A stretch of 64,000 nucleotides of DNA from Agapetus fuscipes (taxonomy: Eukaryota > Arthropoda > Insecta > Trichoptera > Glossosomatidae): assembly GCA_951799405.1 (NCBI GenBank), contig OX637353.1, positions 1,922,001 through 1,986,000 on the forward strand, in the 5' to 3' direction. The notes beneath the pieces were generated by a model. It ran no database searches. It was not told the origin of the DNA and was given only the letters and a program-made list of their open reading frames with translations. Positions 34,703-43,862 of the stretch are shown here, one piece after another; position 1 is the stretch's first letter; each line of letters opens with the position of its first letter. The translations under genes were made by a program, and so were the position numbers.

Positions 34703-34754
<52 letters not shown>
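32524..34754 (+). mobile_element. Jockey-type LINE, 5' truncated, with 51-base poly(A)
   Basis: An open RT region, a 44-base 3' UTR ending GTTGTGCACC, then A(51) at 34704-34754. The frame stays open back to 32524. The endonuclease domain is absent, so truncation occurred at reverse transcription or by deletion near 32.5 kb. A long uninterrupted poly(A) and an intact RT frame point to a recent insertion. No target duplication was found by eye. Confidence 0.85.
32605..34659 (+). CDS. Jockey-type LINE reverse transcriptase (endonuclease missing)
   Basis: About 684 codons from the first in-frame ATG (32605); LINE homology starts a few codons earlier. Order of motifs: linker with YPIWFSQRIIADLRSKR, FWRYVSSLKK, then the RT domain with NKAAGPDNIPPGVI, FWKLTRVIPIHK, NYRPISILSTFAKIFE, VYTDFSKAFDRVDH (first catalytic Asp, about 33564), SGVPQGSNLGP, and LLYADDLKVY (YADD, about 33826-33837). 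The C-terminal part has LGVVFDPGLNFSDH, SKLEYAVEVW and LETRRNGTLMVLTYK. No stop or frameshift was seen in the RT. Such 'FSKAFDRVDH...SYLRNRQQYV' proteins are typical of the Jockey/CR1 group. Without endonuclease it could not insert normally. Confidence 0.9.
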   Translation: MYKMTDSNLILKYFYTVIYKIFDLCAPKKRRPCTGRTYPIWFSQRIIADLRSKRHLHNVYLKNKTKSNYIKFKEKRTQLKSDIAHAHKSYLENIQSGVGNGSREFWRYVSSLKKDSTVKYTLADGDEITTDPQLVCERFSDYFQSVYSSLVPELDVEVILNNSPLCNTNSIGIEHFTLEEVQTCLLNINPNKAAGPDNIPPGVIAALSNTVAEPLRFIFNLCVEQCEFPQFWKLTRVIPIHKADTKTDVRNYRPISILSTFAKIFESLIHKNLLINIKSRITIHQHGFLPKRSTISNLLTLSAEIAENLDSQHQTDVVYTDFSKAFDRVDHDVLLKKMHVFGLSKSLLLLFASYLRNRQQYVDINGYTSLTVQPLSGVPQGSNLGPLAFLIFVNDVVGIIKHSSCLLYADDLKVYTKIIDTQCCVKLQEDLNALAVWAEQNKLFLNFKKCVIMSFTKSHNPTFHEYSIGGQILTRVTSFRDLGVVFDPGLNFSDHMTQLTTECYRLLGFVIRLCKQFTEPRAMADVFSCVVRSKLEYAVEVWTPHQRKYINMLEQLQKKFLRYLLMRTQGNYPQFMHHEDLLRETGFRSLETRRNGTLMVLTYKVINGLIDSPTLLEGFRLFVPNYYNRGRGHDLFHVPMSRTDVLAQHPLTRSVKLINESKIDIFQYNVDTFKSMVKEFLPAC

Positions 34755-34756
<2 letters not shown>

Positions 34757-35017
34757 TGCGTCAATACATCAGTGGTCAATCAGTTTTTTTATCCTGAGAA
34801 AATTAAAGTAAACGGTGAACGAAGCGTTTGTCTACAATGATAATATTATATATGGTTGGTAAGCAAACATGTTAAAAACTGCTGTATTAATTAGTATTAC
34901 AGGCTAACCTTTCATCATGCTTTAAGAAAATAAAAGTAAATTGCCTATACACCGGGCGTAAGAAATTTGTCGCTTCGGATTGTGTTGTGGAATAGATTTT
35001 TTGAACTTGAAACATTA

Positions 35018-35349
35018 CTTGGACCGGTCCGTAGTCCGTAGTGGCAACACTTCGGACTCGTAAATGGAAGGTTGTGGATTCGGATCCCGGCGAAGCACAA
35101 AAAAATATCATTTATATTTCGAATGTGCTCTTCGCTGGGTTGAAAAATTCATAAATCTTTACCAATGACCGGTCACCAAGGGTCCATCCAGCCTTACAGA
35201 AACTGGGTCTTGCTTGAGTATTGGCGCTCTGTAGCGACGACCAAGCTCGTACACCTCTGCGGCACTATAACAAGTGTCATAGACCCCTAGAGTCTTAAGA
35301 ATCTAGGGAGTCTCCCGCACAGGATTTCTTAAAAAAAAAAAAAAAAAAT
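35018..35349 (+). repeat. SINE-1 type A, full length
   Basis: Plus strand: CTTGGACCGGTCCGTAGTCC, B-box region GGATTCGGATCCC, body to GCGACGACCAAGCTCG, GGGAGTCTCCCGCACAGG, then A(18) ending at 35348. The same CTTGGACCGG start as at 29.67 kb marks the 5' end of the unit; no 5S-like sequence precedes it here. Confidence 0.9.
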
Positions 35350-36695
35350 TACCTGGGCATTTATTTTGAAAATGATAAAATCTGCTTATGATAATCTTAT
35401 CCAGTCATAGTTGTAAATGAAAAGTGAAATTTGGCTCCGGAGTACCGCATATTGTGATTATTGGTATTTTGGTATTTCAGTATCGCTGTTCTCAGATAAG
35501 CATTGTGAAGAATGGCCACATTGTTAAAGTTGTTTTAAAAACTCAATACGTCATAAAGTTGCAGGATTTTATTGTAAATATAAATTATTTAATGTTTCTT
35601 TAACTTTCCACAAATACGATACTGACTTTGTATCAGAAAAAAAATAAAACATAAAAAAACCTTACTTCGTATGGCAAAATTTATGTAGGTCAATACCTAA
35701 AAAAATATCTATATATGAGGTATAGGCAATACATTTTAAAATATGTTTGTTAACTGAGGTTCATCGAGGTTCGTACATGAATATGATGCAAGTCTACTTT
35801 TATACAAGAAAATTCCGAATGTCGAAAAATAAGCATAAGTTCTCTGTTTGTTTTTTCATACTTCCTGAAACAGGGAAGGAATTAAGAAAGGAGAGAGATT
35901 TGAATTTTTCAAAAAATAAAAATTCTGAGATCAAAATGATAAAAATACGTTGTAGAAATTTCTAAAAAATTACCTCAGCGCAAAAAGCGAGGCGAATCTA
36001 CATGTTATTAGGGAACTGATAAATGTTGGAAGAAGGCTGACATATTTTTTCTTCTTTACAAAGAGCCATTGAAATTTTTCCTCCGGCTAAAGAAAGCTTT
36101 TATTTAATATAGAAATGTTTTTATTCATTGTGAGACAATAGGAGAATACGCTAGTCGGCGCGGTGAAAAATGATTGTGCCCATTTCTGTTATGAAGAAAG
36201 CATGTCATGAACCTCGGAGATGTTTCTCTCTCCACTAGGGAAAGAGCGAGAAAGAGATCGCCTTGAGCATTGTTTTTCCACACTTCGTTTCAGATGGGTT
36301 TTGCTTAATATAATAATTTTCAACAAACAAAATGTTAAAAGTGCACATTTATTCATTTGAAAGTTTTCGCACACTCTTTTCCACACTATTTTTCAGATTC
36401 CTCTATTTAACCATCTCATTTTTTTTTCATAGAGCTACAGTATAGACTCATTTTGGAAATAATTTCTTCTTCAAAGCTGAAGTATTTTCTTTAAAATAAC
36501 GAAATGACGTCAGAAATAAATTGATGAGATCTGTAACTGACGGCCGCCATCTTTTCCTTTGTCTTTGATCAACTCCGTCAACTTAAACAAAGTCTGCGAA
36601 TTTGCAAATAAGAAAGTAATATCAACATACACCTCATTGTGCATCATAGAACGATTTAAGAATATCAAGATAACATTTAAGGTAATTTTAACATA
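35350..36695. other. AT-rich stretch, no gene seen
   Basis: No supported frame. A TGACGTCA palindrome (CRE-like) at about 36504-36511 and a GACGGCCGCCATCTT string near 36540 are isolated; nothing links them to a promoter. Confidence 0.4.
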
Positions 36696-36705
36696 CGAGG
36701 ACTAC

Positions 36706-36732
36706 CTACCGCCGCTGATTAGCGGGCGGTAG
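36706..36732 (+). repeat. 5'-terminal hairpin of the LINE
   Basis: CTACCGCC and GGCGGTAG pair, extended by GCT/AGC around a GATT loop. It is conserved in copy 1 (21087-21113). A stable 5' structure at a LINE end may act in RNA recognition or translation, but no function is shown here. Confidence 0.8.
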
Positions 36733-36966
36733 AAGCTCTGTTTATTTTTTGTAATTTTTTTTCTAATTAAAACTGTGTTCTAGTGATTACAATATTTTAA
36801 AAGTTAACCAGCAGTTCAGATGCTTACGCAGTGCAATTAAACACAGTGAATGCGCCTACAAATAAACAATTCAAAATAAAATAAAAAATTCCATAACCTC
36901 TAATTTTTGACAAGTGACATCGCGGCAAAGTGCTTGCAGTGGGTAGGTACCTACTTACTCGCCTGC

Positions 36967-39900
36967 ATGACAGAAACAGACGCGCCAGTGCTATGTCCAG
37001 TGCAGAGGTACTCCCTGCAAGTACTTAAAGATATAATAACTAACACTGTGCCGCGAGTGCAATGTCGAACAAAAGAGTGGCCAAACATTGTGCTGAGGAG
37101 GCGCGTGAGGCGCAGAAAACGAGGAGGGCGACGGCTGAACTACTCAGCCCCGCCAGTGACAACTCCTGCTGTTTGTTCAGTGCATTGTGAGGATCTTGCT
37201 TCCACATCCAGATCTTCAGTGGCACCTTCATCGCCGAGCTCCCTGCTGACCAGCGGGAGACATCAGCAAATTCTGGAGAGGAAGATCAATCTTGGATGCT
37301 GGAATGCGAGATCTATCGCCAATAAAGTGGATGACATTTGTGAATTATGTAAAAGCCATGACCTTGGCATCCTCGCACTGACAGAGACGTGGCATGAGAG
37401 CTACCACTCAAGTGCCATGAAGAGACTGCGTGCACTGGGGTTCGCGACATTTGAGGAAGCACGGGCAAGGCCACATCATGGAAAAGGGACAGAGAATATT
37501 TCCTGGACCAACCATGGCGGAGTTGCGTTGCTAGTGCGTCCAGGATGTCGTGTGGAGAAGATTAACTTTTTTTCTTTCACGACATTTGAGTGCCTTGTAT
37601 GTCGGGTATCTTCCGGTGCAACGCTCACAATAGCTATTGTATATCGCCCCGGCTCTAAGCCTGTTACGGCGGCGTTTTTTCATGAATTTCGGGAGCTCTT
37701 TGAAGTTTTAGTAACTCGTAATGAGATGTTTCTGATAGTGGGGGATGTTAACGTCAGGCTTGAGCGCAGAGATGACACCAATTGTGTTACTCTCACTGCC
37801 TTGCTTGCGGACTATGGCTGCAGACAGTGGGTAGATGCTCCCACTCATGACGCGGGTGGCCTACTGGATGTGGTCATCACTAGACAGGAGGATGCTCCTT
37901 TGAAAACAGAGGTAAGAGATGTGGGTTTGTCGGACCACAGGTTGGTGGTGGTACGTTTAAATCTAGGACGACCTGTTCCTGTATACAGGAAAATTACCTC
38001 CAGGTCCTGGAACAAATTTAAGATCGATTTCTTCAAAATGGATTTGTCTCTATCGCCGATCTGTTGTCCGGAAACCTACGTCTCAATGCACCCAGACACA
38101 TTAGTTGGGCTGTACAATGACACCATGAAAAGTTTAATAAATCTGCATGCTCCCATTACAATCAAACATGTTAGGGAGCGGAATAGTGCTATCTGGTTTG
38201 ATAGTGAATGCAGTGCGCTGAAACGCAAAATGCGACAAGCAGAGCGTAATTTCAGGAGCGGCAAGCCAGGTAGCACTAGAGAAATGTGGATAATTGCACA
38301 GGGTCTGTACAGGTCAGCTATCCTCCAGAAAAAGTCCCAGCATTATTGTACCATTATTGCTAGTGAAAAATGTCCACAGCGTTTATGGAGACTTCTGGAG
38401 AACGTGTCTGGTGGTGCCCGGGCCGGTGCGGGTCCGGTGACGACTGCTGGTGATCTCGCTGCTTACTTTCAAAGTAAAATACCGACCAGATATTCTCCCC
38501 TAGGGGTTAGTCCTGGTTCTCTGGGACTTTTGTGTAATTCACAGCTTGAAGTGCTTGGGCTGACCTCTATTGAAGAGGTGACGCGAGTTGTAGCGGGATC
38601 GCCAAATAAGCAGTGTGATCTGGATCCTGTGCCGACGTGGGTACTAAAAGAGTGCATTCTTCTAGTGGCTCCATTTATTGTTAGGTTTATCAATGGATGC
38701 CTAATGGATGCCACTATCCCCTCCTTTTTAAAGGAAGCGCAAATAACGCCAATATTAAAAAAGCCAAATCTCGATCCTAACGATCTCTCCAATTTCAGGC
38801 CGGTGTCAAACTTACCGTTTCTGTCTAAGGTACTGGAGCGCATTGTCTCTGATCGGCTGGTATCTTATCTGAGTGCTAACGATCTGATGCCTAAGAGGCA
38901 ATCAGCCTATCGAAAATATCATTCGACTGAAACTGGCTTACTGACGGTGGTCTCAGATCTGATATCGGCAGTGGATTGCGGAGATCTTGCTCTCTTAGCG
39001 CTTCTGGACATGAGTGCGGCGTTTGACACCGTATGTCATGATATTCTGATAAGGAGGTTGGAGGGTTCGTACGGCTTGAGGGATAAGGCGCTGGCGTGGT
39101 TCTCCTCCTACTTGGCGGATCGCAAGCAGGTAGTGCGTACTTGTGACTGTGTCTCACCTTCCTATTCGCTGATCTCCGGGGTGCCGCAGGGGTCTGTACT
39201 GGGACCGATCCTGTTTATTTTATACACTGCTGACATTGAGAGTATAGTTGAGAAATGGGGCCTCATTACACATGCATATGCAGATGACTGGCAAATTTAC
39301 TCTCAGTGTCAGCCACATATGGCACAAACTCTCAGTAACAGGGTGGCAGCTTGCATTGCGGAGATTGGTGAATGGATGACAAGCAATGGCCTAATCCTTA
39401 ACATGGGTAAGACAGAAGTGATGTGGGCGGCTACAACCAGGCGTGATCATCTTTTGACAACTCGAGTACCACTCTCCATTGGGGGAGAGCTGATTCAGCC
39501 CTCCGACTCAGTCAGACTTCTAGGAGTCACACTGGATCGGAACCTCACAATGGGAGAGCAATTGAACTTGACTGTATCTTCCTCATTTTTTGAACTTCGC
39601 CAGATAAAGGCGATCAGGAGATGTTTACCGTCGGGAGCAGTCAAGACCCTGGTTAATGCCTTTGTGATGTCACGAGTTGACTATTGCTCAACGCTGTACA
39701 TAGGTCAGCCGAAAAAGCAGTTCAACCGTCTTCAGTCTGTGCTGAATTCAGCGGCAAGACTCATATTCGGGATGTCTAAATTTACTCGCATTACTCCATT
39801 GTTAGGGAAACTGCATTGGCTTCGTTTTCCGGAGAGGGTGGTCTACCGTGTTTGTCTGATGGTGTATAAGGCTGTAAATGGTACAGCTCCTTCATATTTG

Positions 39901-40143
39901 GCTGACATGTTTACACCCGTTGAGAGGGATTTGAGGCGCCAAACGCTCAGATCTGCAGGGGATGGCGTGGTGGACTTGGTTCAGCCACACCGTCAGACAC
40001 GCACTAATTTTGGGGACCGTGCTTTCCGGTTTGCGGGACCAATGGAGTGGAACAGACTGCCACCTAATGTGAGGAAGGCAAAGACTGTTGGTGTCTTTAA
40101 AGGAGCACTAAAGACACATCTTTACAAGAAATCTTATCCGTGA
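36967..40143 (+). CDS. L2/CR1-type LINE endonuclease-reverse transcriptase, intact
   Basis: The first in-frame ATG is 36967, giving 1058 residues; the open frame reaches back to 36904 but without ATG. Residues 44-56 form a very basic patch (RRRVRRRKRGGRR). An apurinic-type endonuclease follows: NARSIANK near 113, catalytic Glu in LTETW near 140, VYRPG, VGDVN, and GLSDHR near 320. The RT spans about 560-830, with FRPVSNLPFLSKVLE, DMSAAFDT (Asp near 681), SGVPQGSVLGP near 737, and YADD at 771-774. The C-terminal part has LGVTLDRNL, SRVDYCSTLYIG, ARLIFG, LHWLRFPERVVYRVCLM and APSYL, the signature of the L2/CR1 group. No stop or frameshift. It would nick DNA and copy its own RNA in the nucleus. 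The exact clade within L2/CR1 is uncertain. Confidence 0.93.
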   Translation: MTETDAPVLCPVQRYSLQVLKDIITNTVPRVQCRTKEWPNIVLRRRVRRRKRGGRRLNYSAPPVTTPAVCSVHCEDLASTSRSSVAPSSPSSLLTSGRHQQILERKINLGCWNARSIANKVDDICELCKSHDLGILALTETWHESYHSSAMKRLRALGFATFEEARARPHHGKGTENISWTNHGGVALLVRPGCRVEKINFFSFTTFECLVCRVSSGATLTIAIVYRPGSKPVTAAFFHEFRELFEVLVTRNEMFLIVGDVNVRLERRDDTNCVTLTALLADYGCRQWVDAPTHDAGGLLDVVITRQEDAPLKTEVRDVGLSDHRLVVVRLNLGRPVPVYRKITSRSWNKFKIDFFKMDLSLSPICCPETYVSMHPDTLVGLYNDTMKSLINLHAPITIKHVRERNSAIWFDSECSALKRKMRQAERNFRSGKPGSTREMWIIAQGLYRSAILQKKSQHYCTIIASEKCPQRLWRLLENVSGGARAGAGPVTTAGDLAAYFQSKIPTRYSPLGVSPGSLGLLCNSQLEVLGLTSIEEVTRVVAGSPNKQCDLDPVPTWVLKECILLVAPFIVRFINGCLMDATIPSFLKEAQITPILKKPNLDPNDLSNFRPVSNLPFLSKVLERIVSDRLVSYLSANDLMPKRQSAYRKYHSTETGLLTVVSDLISAVDCGDLALLALLDMSAAFDTVCHDILIRRLEGSYGLRDKALAWFSSYLADRKQVVRTCDCVSPSYSLISGVPQGSVLGPILFILYTADIESIVEKWGLITHAYADDWQIYSQCQPHMAQTLSNRVAACIAEIGEWMTSNGLILNMGKTEVMWAATTRRDHLLTTRVPLSIGGELIQPSDSVRLLGVTLDRNLTMGEQLNLTVSSSFFELRQIKAIRRCLPSGAVKTLVNAFVMSRVDYCSTLYIGQPKKQFNRLQSVLNSAARLIFGMSKFTRITPLLGKLHWLRFPERVVYRVCLMVYKAVNGTAPSYLADMFTPVERDLRRQTLRSAGDGVVDLVQPHRQTRTNFGDRAFRFAGPMEWNRLPPNVRKAKTVGVFKGALKTHLYKKSYP

Positions 40144-40235
40144 TTTGAGAGGGCCCTTGAGGTGTGACACACACAAAAACGGCGCTCTTTAATTATGTGT
40201 ACATTAAAATAAATTATCCTTATATATATATATAT

Positions 40236-40435
40236 TTGTTTGGCCCAGATCAAAACTTCTGATTCAAGATTTTTGCCTTTCTAAAAAATGCTCTTCACCT
40301 GTCTAGGCAAATTTCAATTGAACAATATTGCATTAATAAAGGGATTAATTTCAAAAGTGATTATTACAGTTACTAATGTATTAATTCGATGAATTGATGG
40401 AAAATTGAATTGATAATAAAGAAACCTCTAGAATC
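40236..40435. other. AT-rich spacer
   Basis: No feature recognised between the LINE end and the next repeat. Confidence 0.5.
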
Positions 40436-40691
40436 TTTAATCTAAGTTGCAAATATTTATATAATAACATTTAAAACACATATCAAATGCATGTCCACAA
40501 ACAGACACATGTAAGTTCGCGCTTACAGATGCTGAATGTGTGCTTACAAATTCCAACCAAACCTCAAATGAATATACACCCTGCAACTTTTGCCGGCCTT
40601 CCCTGAAACAGGGGTGACATTGGCAAAGTGAACCATTTTTTACAGAACGGATGATCACTGATCAGCCCCACACCAATCTATAGATCAAGGG
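40436..40691 (-). repeat. repeat D copy
   Basis: Reverse copy with TTAATCTAAGTTGC, CCCTGAAACAGGG, CATTGGCAAAGTGAACC and TAGATCAAGGGA. The GATTA tail is reduced to one unit. Confidence 0.85.
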
Positions 40692-41134
40692 ATCCAAACA
40701 ATTTGATGCGTACACTCTGCCGCACAGATTTGTTTTTTAAAAGAATCAAGATACGATGCAATAAATTATTTGATACGATCCTGAAGCTGCTGAATATCAG
40801 AGCTTGTGGCTTTAATTTGTATTTTAAGCTTACTCTACATTTTCGCATATCGTTGCCGAACGTCAAAAAGATACGTCTTGCTAAGCCTTGGCTTTTGTCT
40901 CAGGATATAAAGCAGAGACGCGATAATCCGCACGTGAACAAAAAGAGACGTTTGAATCAAAGCCGCCCCTTTACATAAAAAACGTTACTCCTACTTGTGT
41001 AGGTACCCACATACATGTGGCACGAGCCTGCATTGACTGGATATCAAACTAACTCCATATGGACATATATAATCCAAAGAAAAAATGATTCTGTATATTA
41101 TGATGAAGAATTACAGAATCAAATTATTTTTTAT

Positions 41135-41212
41135 TAAACGTTGTTTTATTTTCACAATAATATTTTAAATCTCGAGTACTTTCGACCTTCAATATTCAGG
41201 TCATTATCAAGA
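41135..41212 (-). repeat. Penelope-type repeat fragment with hammerhead-like hairpin
   Basis: Minus strand: CTTGATAATGACC, an AT-rich loop, GGTCGAAAGTACTCGAG, then GTGAAAATAAAACAACG. The downstream part parallels the sequence after the hairpin at 22.39 kb, linking it to Penelope-like termini. No coding part is attached. Confidence 0.5.
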
Positions 41213-41546
41213 GTGATGTATAAAAAATTAAAATTATTAAGAACAAACCATAGATCAAAATTATATAAATTCAAATTTGAATTTTCACTGTGTGAATACA
41301 CAAACCCTACAAAATCTAAGAATTACAGAGTTTATTGATCAAGTATCACTTAATGCTGATTGATAAATGAATCAGATAAAAAAGTGAAAATGTAAAAAAA
41401 GCATGAGAGAAGTATGCGCGATGTAAACAAATAGTATAATTGCTTGCAATGAATCAAATCTTTTTACTGAGGCGAGATAGCTGGTGGGCAATGTCAGGTT
41501 GTTATCGACTTTGATGAGTCAATAAAATCTTATAAATTGAGTGAAT

Positions 41547-41793
41547 AACGTAACTAAGCTTCACATATAGTGTAACTTCTTGCCTGCGTTATCCCCGAAG
41601 GGGTCGCATGTGGCGATTCGAGACCTATTTATTTTTACGGGTAAGGGGGCCGGCCTCACACCAACCACTTCAGTTGAAGTGGGGGTTTCTCAGCTCCCGG
41701 GGGGTTGGTTCGCATTTCTTGTGAAGGCTGAGTAAACCTTGAGATCGAACCCTTGCTCTCGGCATGGAATGCAAGCATTCTACCATTTGTGGT
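41547..41793 (-). repeat. SINE-2 copy, short form
   Basis: Minus strand: head remnant ATGGTAGAATGCTTGC, B box GGGTTCGATCTC, then directly AAGGTTTACTCAGCC and the usual body to AAGTTACACTATATG and TTAGTTACG. The linker between head and body is absent, as in the 3.85-kb copy. Confidence 0.85.
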
Positions 41794-41938
41794 GTCATTT
41801 TTCAACAATTAAGGGAACAATCCCTTTTAATTTAATTTTCTAATGTTTGCACATTCACCGAGTGAAAATTCATTTTTAATTTAATAATTTAAAAAAAAAA
41901 TATTTAAAAAAACACATAGTTTTTATTTTCTCATATGA

Positions 41939-42240
41939 GTTATAATGCCTAAGCGCTGTCGAACGAAACTCTAGAAATTCAAAAACATTTGAGCCATGTT
42001 GTTAATAAACAAATACCCACTCCTTCTCCTCTTCTAACAACGCCCACCCTTAAAAAAACCCACCCACTTTCTCCTCTCTAAATAAATACGCATTCCTTTC
42101 TAACAATACCTACCTACTTAAAAAACCCACTTTCTCTTCCCAAAATGTATTTGTTCTAACCCTTGTATTTTAATTTTAAAAACTTCAGTTAGCCTCTGAG
42201 GATGAACCGAGCAGGTTCGACAGCGCTTAGGCATTATAAC
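41939..42240. mobile_element. small element with perfect 26-bp terminal inverted repeats
   Basis: Ends 41939-41964 and 42215-42240 are exact inverted copies (GTTATAATGCCTAAGCGC and on). The interior holds two diverged copies of a pyrimidine-rich unit (about 42010-42075 and 42080-42145). Just inside the right end lies CTGAGGATGAACC, loop, GGTTCGACAGCG, the hammerhead-like plan again. It could be a Penelope-type terminal-repeat pair or a MITE; no target duplication is evident. Confidence 0.7.
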
Positions 42241-42679
42241 TTTTAATTTCTTATGAAAAAGACAGCGCTGTTTGACAGTTCTGTGTAGATAGATAGTAGG
42301 CGTTGAACAACTACACTTTGTTCAGCTTTTAGGAGGCTTTCTTCTCATCCACACTTTTTGATTAATGTATGCGACGCTGCGATGGAAGACGGATTGTTTT
42401 TTTTATCGAGTTCCTATATAACGAGTAAAACGTGAATGTATTGTATTTTTTATTGAGGAGAATCTCGCTATTTCTGACTGAAAGATGACATCCATGTTAT
42501 TACAGTTGACAAATCGGGGACGGTTTTACGCATTATTTAGGAATACCATGCGCTACACGCAAAGTTGAACTGTAAAACTCCGTAATTTAAAAAAAAAAAC
42601 TTGACTTTGTTGTAAATTCCGAAGAATAGTTTCATGTTACTCTAACCTCCCAAATTGCAAAAAAGTTTCACTTTTATGT

Positions 42680-42805
42680 ATATAAACATGTCACTCTAGT
42701 TTCAGGAAAGTGCGGCATGAGTAACAAAGCTACAGTCGGGGTTTGGGTTTTCTAATGTAAATACACATGCAGCCAGCAAGTGCAAGCGCGAACTTGCATT
42801 CGTTT
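42680..42805 (+). repeat. repeat D, old fragment
   Basis: Landmarks remain in order: GTTTCAGGAAAG, GGGTTTGGGTTTTC, ACACATGCAGC and GCGCGAACTTGCA. Ends are lost. Confidence 0.5.
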
Positions 42806-42947
42806 GCTTGAGGGAAAGCAAAAGGGTGTGCTTGAGTATTATTCTCTCTTTATTGCATTGGGAACAAAATGTATAATAATTTTCATGAAAAAGTTGAAAG
42901 AAGCTCTAAAAAGACACTTGAAGTCCTTGAGCATTTGAATTGAATAT

Positions 42948-43207
42948 CTAATCTTATCTAATCTAATCTAAGTTGCAAAGATATGTTACATTGGAGATTC
43001 AAATTACATGCATTCTCACAACCAGACATGTACAAGTTCACGCTTGCACATGCCTCATGTGAGCCTACAACATAAAAACCAATCTCAAATGGACATACAC
43101 CCTGCAACTCTTGCCGTCCTTCCCTGTAACAGGGGTGACATTGGCAAAGTGAACCATTTTCACAGCATGGGTGGTTAGCCGCATACCAACTTATAAGTCA
43201 AGGAACA
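42948..43207 (-). repeat. repeat D copy with TCTAA tail
   Basis: Reverse copy with four TAATC/TCTAA units at the 3' end of the repeat (42948-42968) and the start at ATAAGTCAAGGAAC. Little diverged. Confidence 0.9.
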
Positions 43208-43242
43208 ATATATTATAGATAAAGTGGTTTTGTTTGTTTCAG

Positions 43243-43501
43243 GCAGACAATGGGTGTTGTATTGTTGAGAAAGTCATTCCTAGGAAGTGGTAGCCAGCAT
43301 CCAAGATGTGCCTCGCTAAGCCCTGACTGGGCCGACTATCCAGCAAAGCTTGTCTCTCCACCACAGCGGAGGGCGCTGGTCTGGTTATCTGGCTTATGGA
43401 AACTAACACAGAGGTCGCTCAACTTAGGCCTGCTTGTCGAAACGCAAGTTGAACTTCTAAACATTCACGAAGTCACTTCTCTAGAAATTATTTCATTTTG
43501 A
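43243..43501 (+). CDS. candidate terminal exon or small ORF, unidentified
   Basis: A strong acceptor, TTTTGTTTGTTTCAG, precedes a GC-balanced open stretch to TGA at 43501. It includes an ATG at 43250 and 83 codons with SFLGSGSQHPRCASL and SPPQRRALVWLSGL. Composition differs clearly from the AT-rich flanks. I recognise no domain. As it starts 36 bases after a repeat D copy, it may instead be part of an unknown repeat. Confidence 0.3.
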
Positions 43502-43646
43502 AGATAAGGAAACCTGCTTACTTTTGAAAAAAAAATGTTTTATCATTTCGAAAATGTTCTCATTTGTTGTAAAGCTTGAATAAACTTTCCCAAAAATAAA
43601 AAAGGGGAATTAATTTTGAGTCAATCGATATGGGCTTTAGTTCTTG

Positions 43647-43735
43647 AGTGTTGAAAGCGCCATTCTCTAGTACGATCCAGGTAAGTTTGGATGGACCTTT
43701 GGTGACATATTTTTGGTTAATGGAGATACATCTGA
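43647..43735 (-). repeat. SINE-1 body fragment
   Basis: Minus strand carries the AAAGGTCCATCCA and GCGCTTTCAACA-like blocks of the SINE-1 body, diverged and truncated at both ends. Confidence 0.5.
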
Positions 43736-43804
43736 ATGCTAATATTTTATGAGATGAGATGGATAAGATGGATGTAGAGATATGATGAGATGAGATTAGA
43801 TGGA

Positions 43805-43862
43805 TGGATAAATATGGGGGAGGCCTATATCCAGCAATGGACGGAGATGGCTGTGTAACAAG
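43805..43862 (+). pseudogene. RTE LINE, extreme 3' coding end
   Basis: Reads MGEAYIQQWTEMAV then a stop and AAG-like units: the same terminus as the RTE fragments at 22.2 and 28.9 kb, reduced to about 15 codons. Confidence 0.55.

Larger units (their letters stand above)
36696..40235 (+). mobile_element. full-length, apparently intact L2/CR1-type LINE, copy 2
   Basis: Runs from CGAGGACTACC to a TA-run after AATTATCCT, about 3.54 kb. It has a 5' hairpin, a 5' UTR of about 270 bases, one long ORF, and a 3' UTR of about 90 bases containing GGGCCCTTGAGGTGTGAC. No separate ORF1 was seen, so this would be a single-ORF element. Near-identity to copy 1 at both protein and UTR level shows that both are recent. 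It is the best candidate for an active element in the window. Confidence 0.9.

Noticed and set aside
36504..36511. TGACGTCA as a CRE-type regulatory site
   Set aside because: A single 8-base match with no promoter or gene nearby is expected by chance.
36907..36966. Upstream extension of the LINE ORF from a TTG codon
   Set aside because: There is no ATG in this part; in a eukaryote the first usable start is the ATG at 36967.
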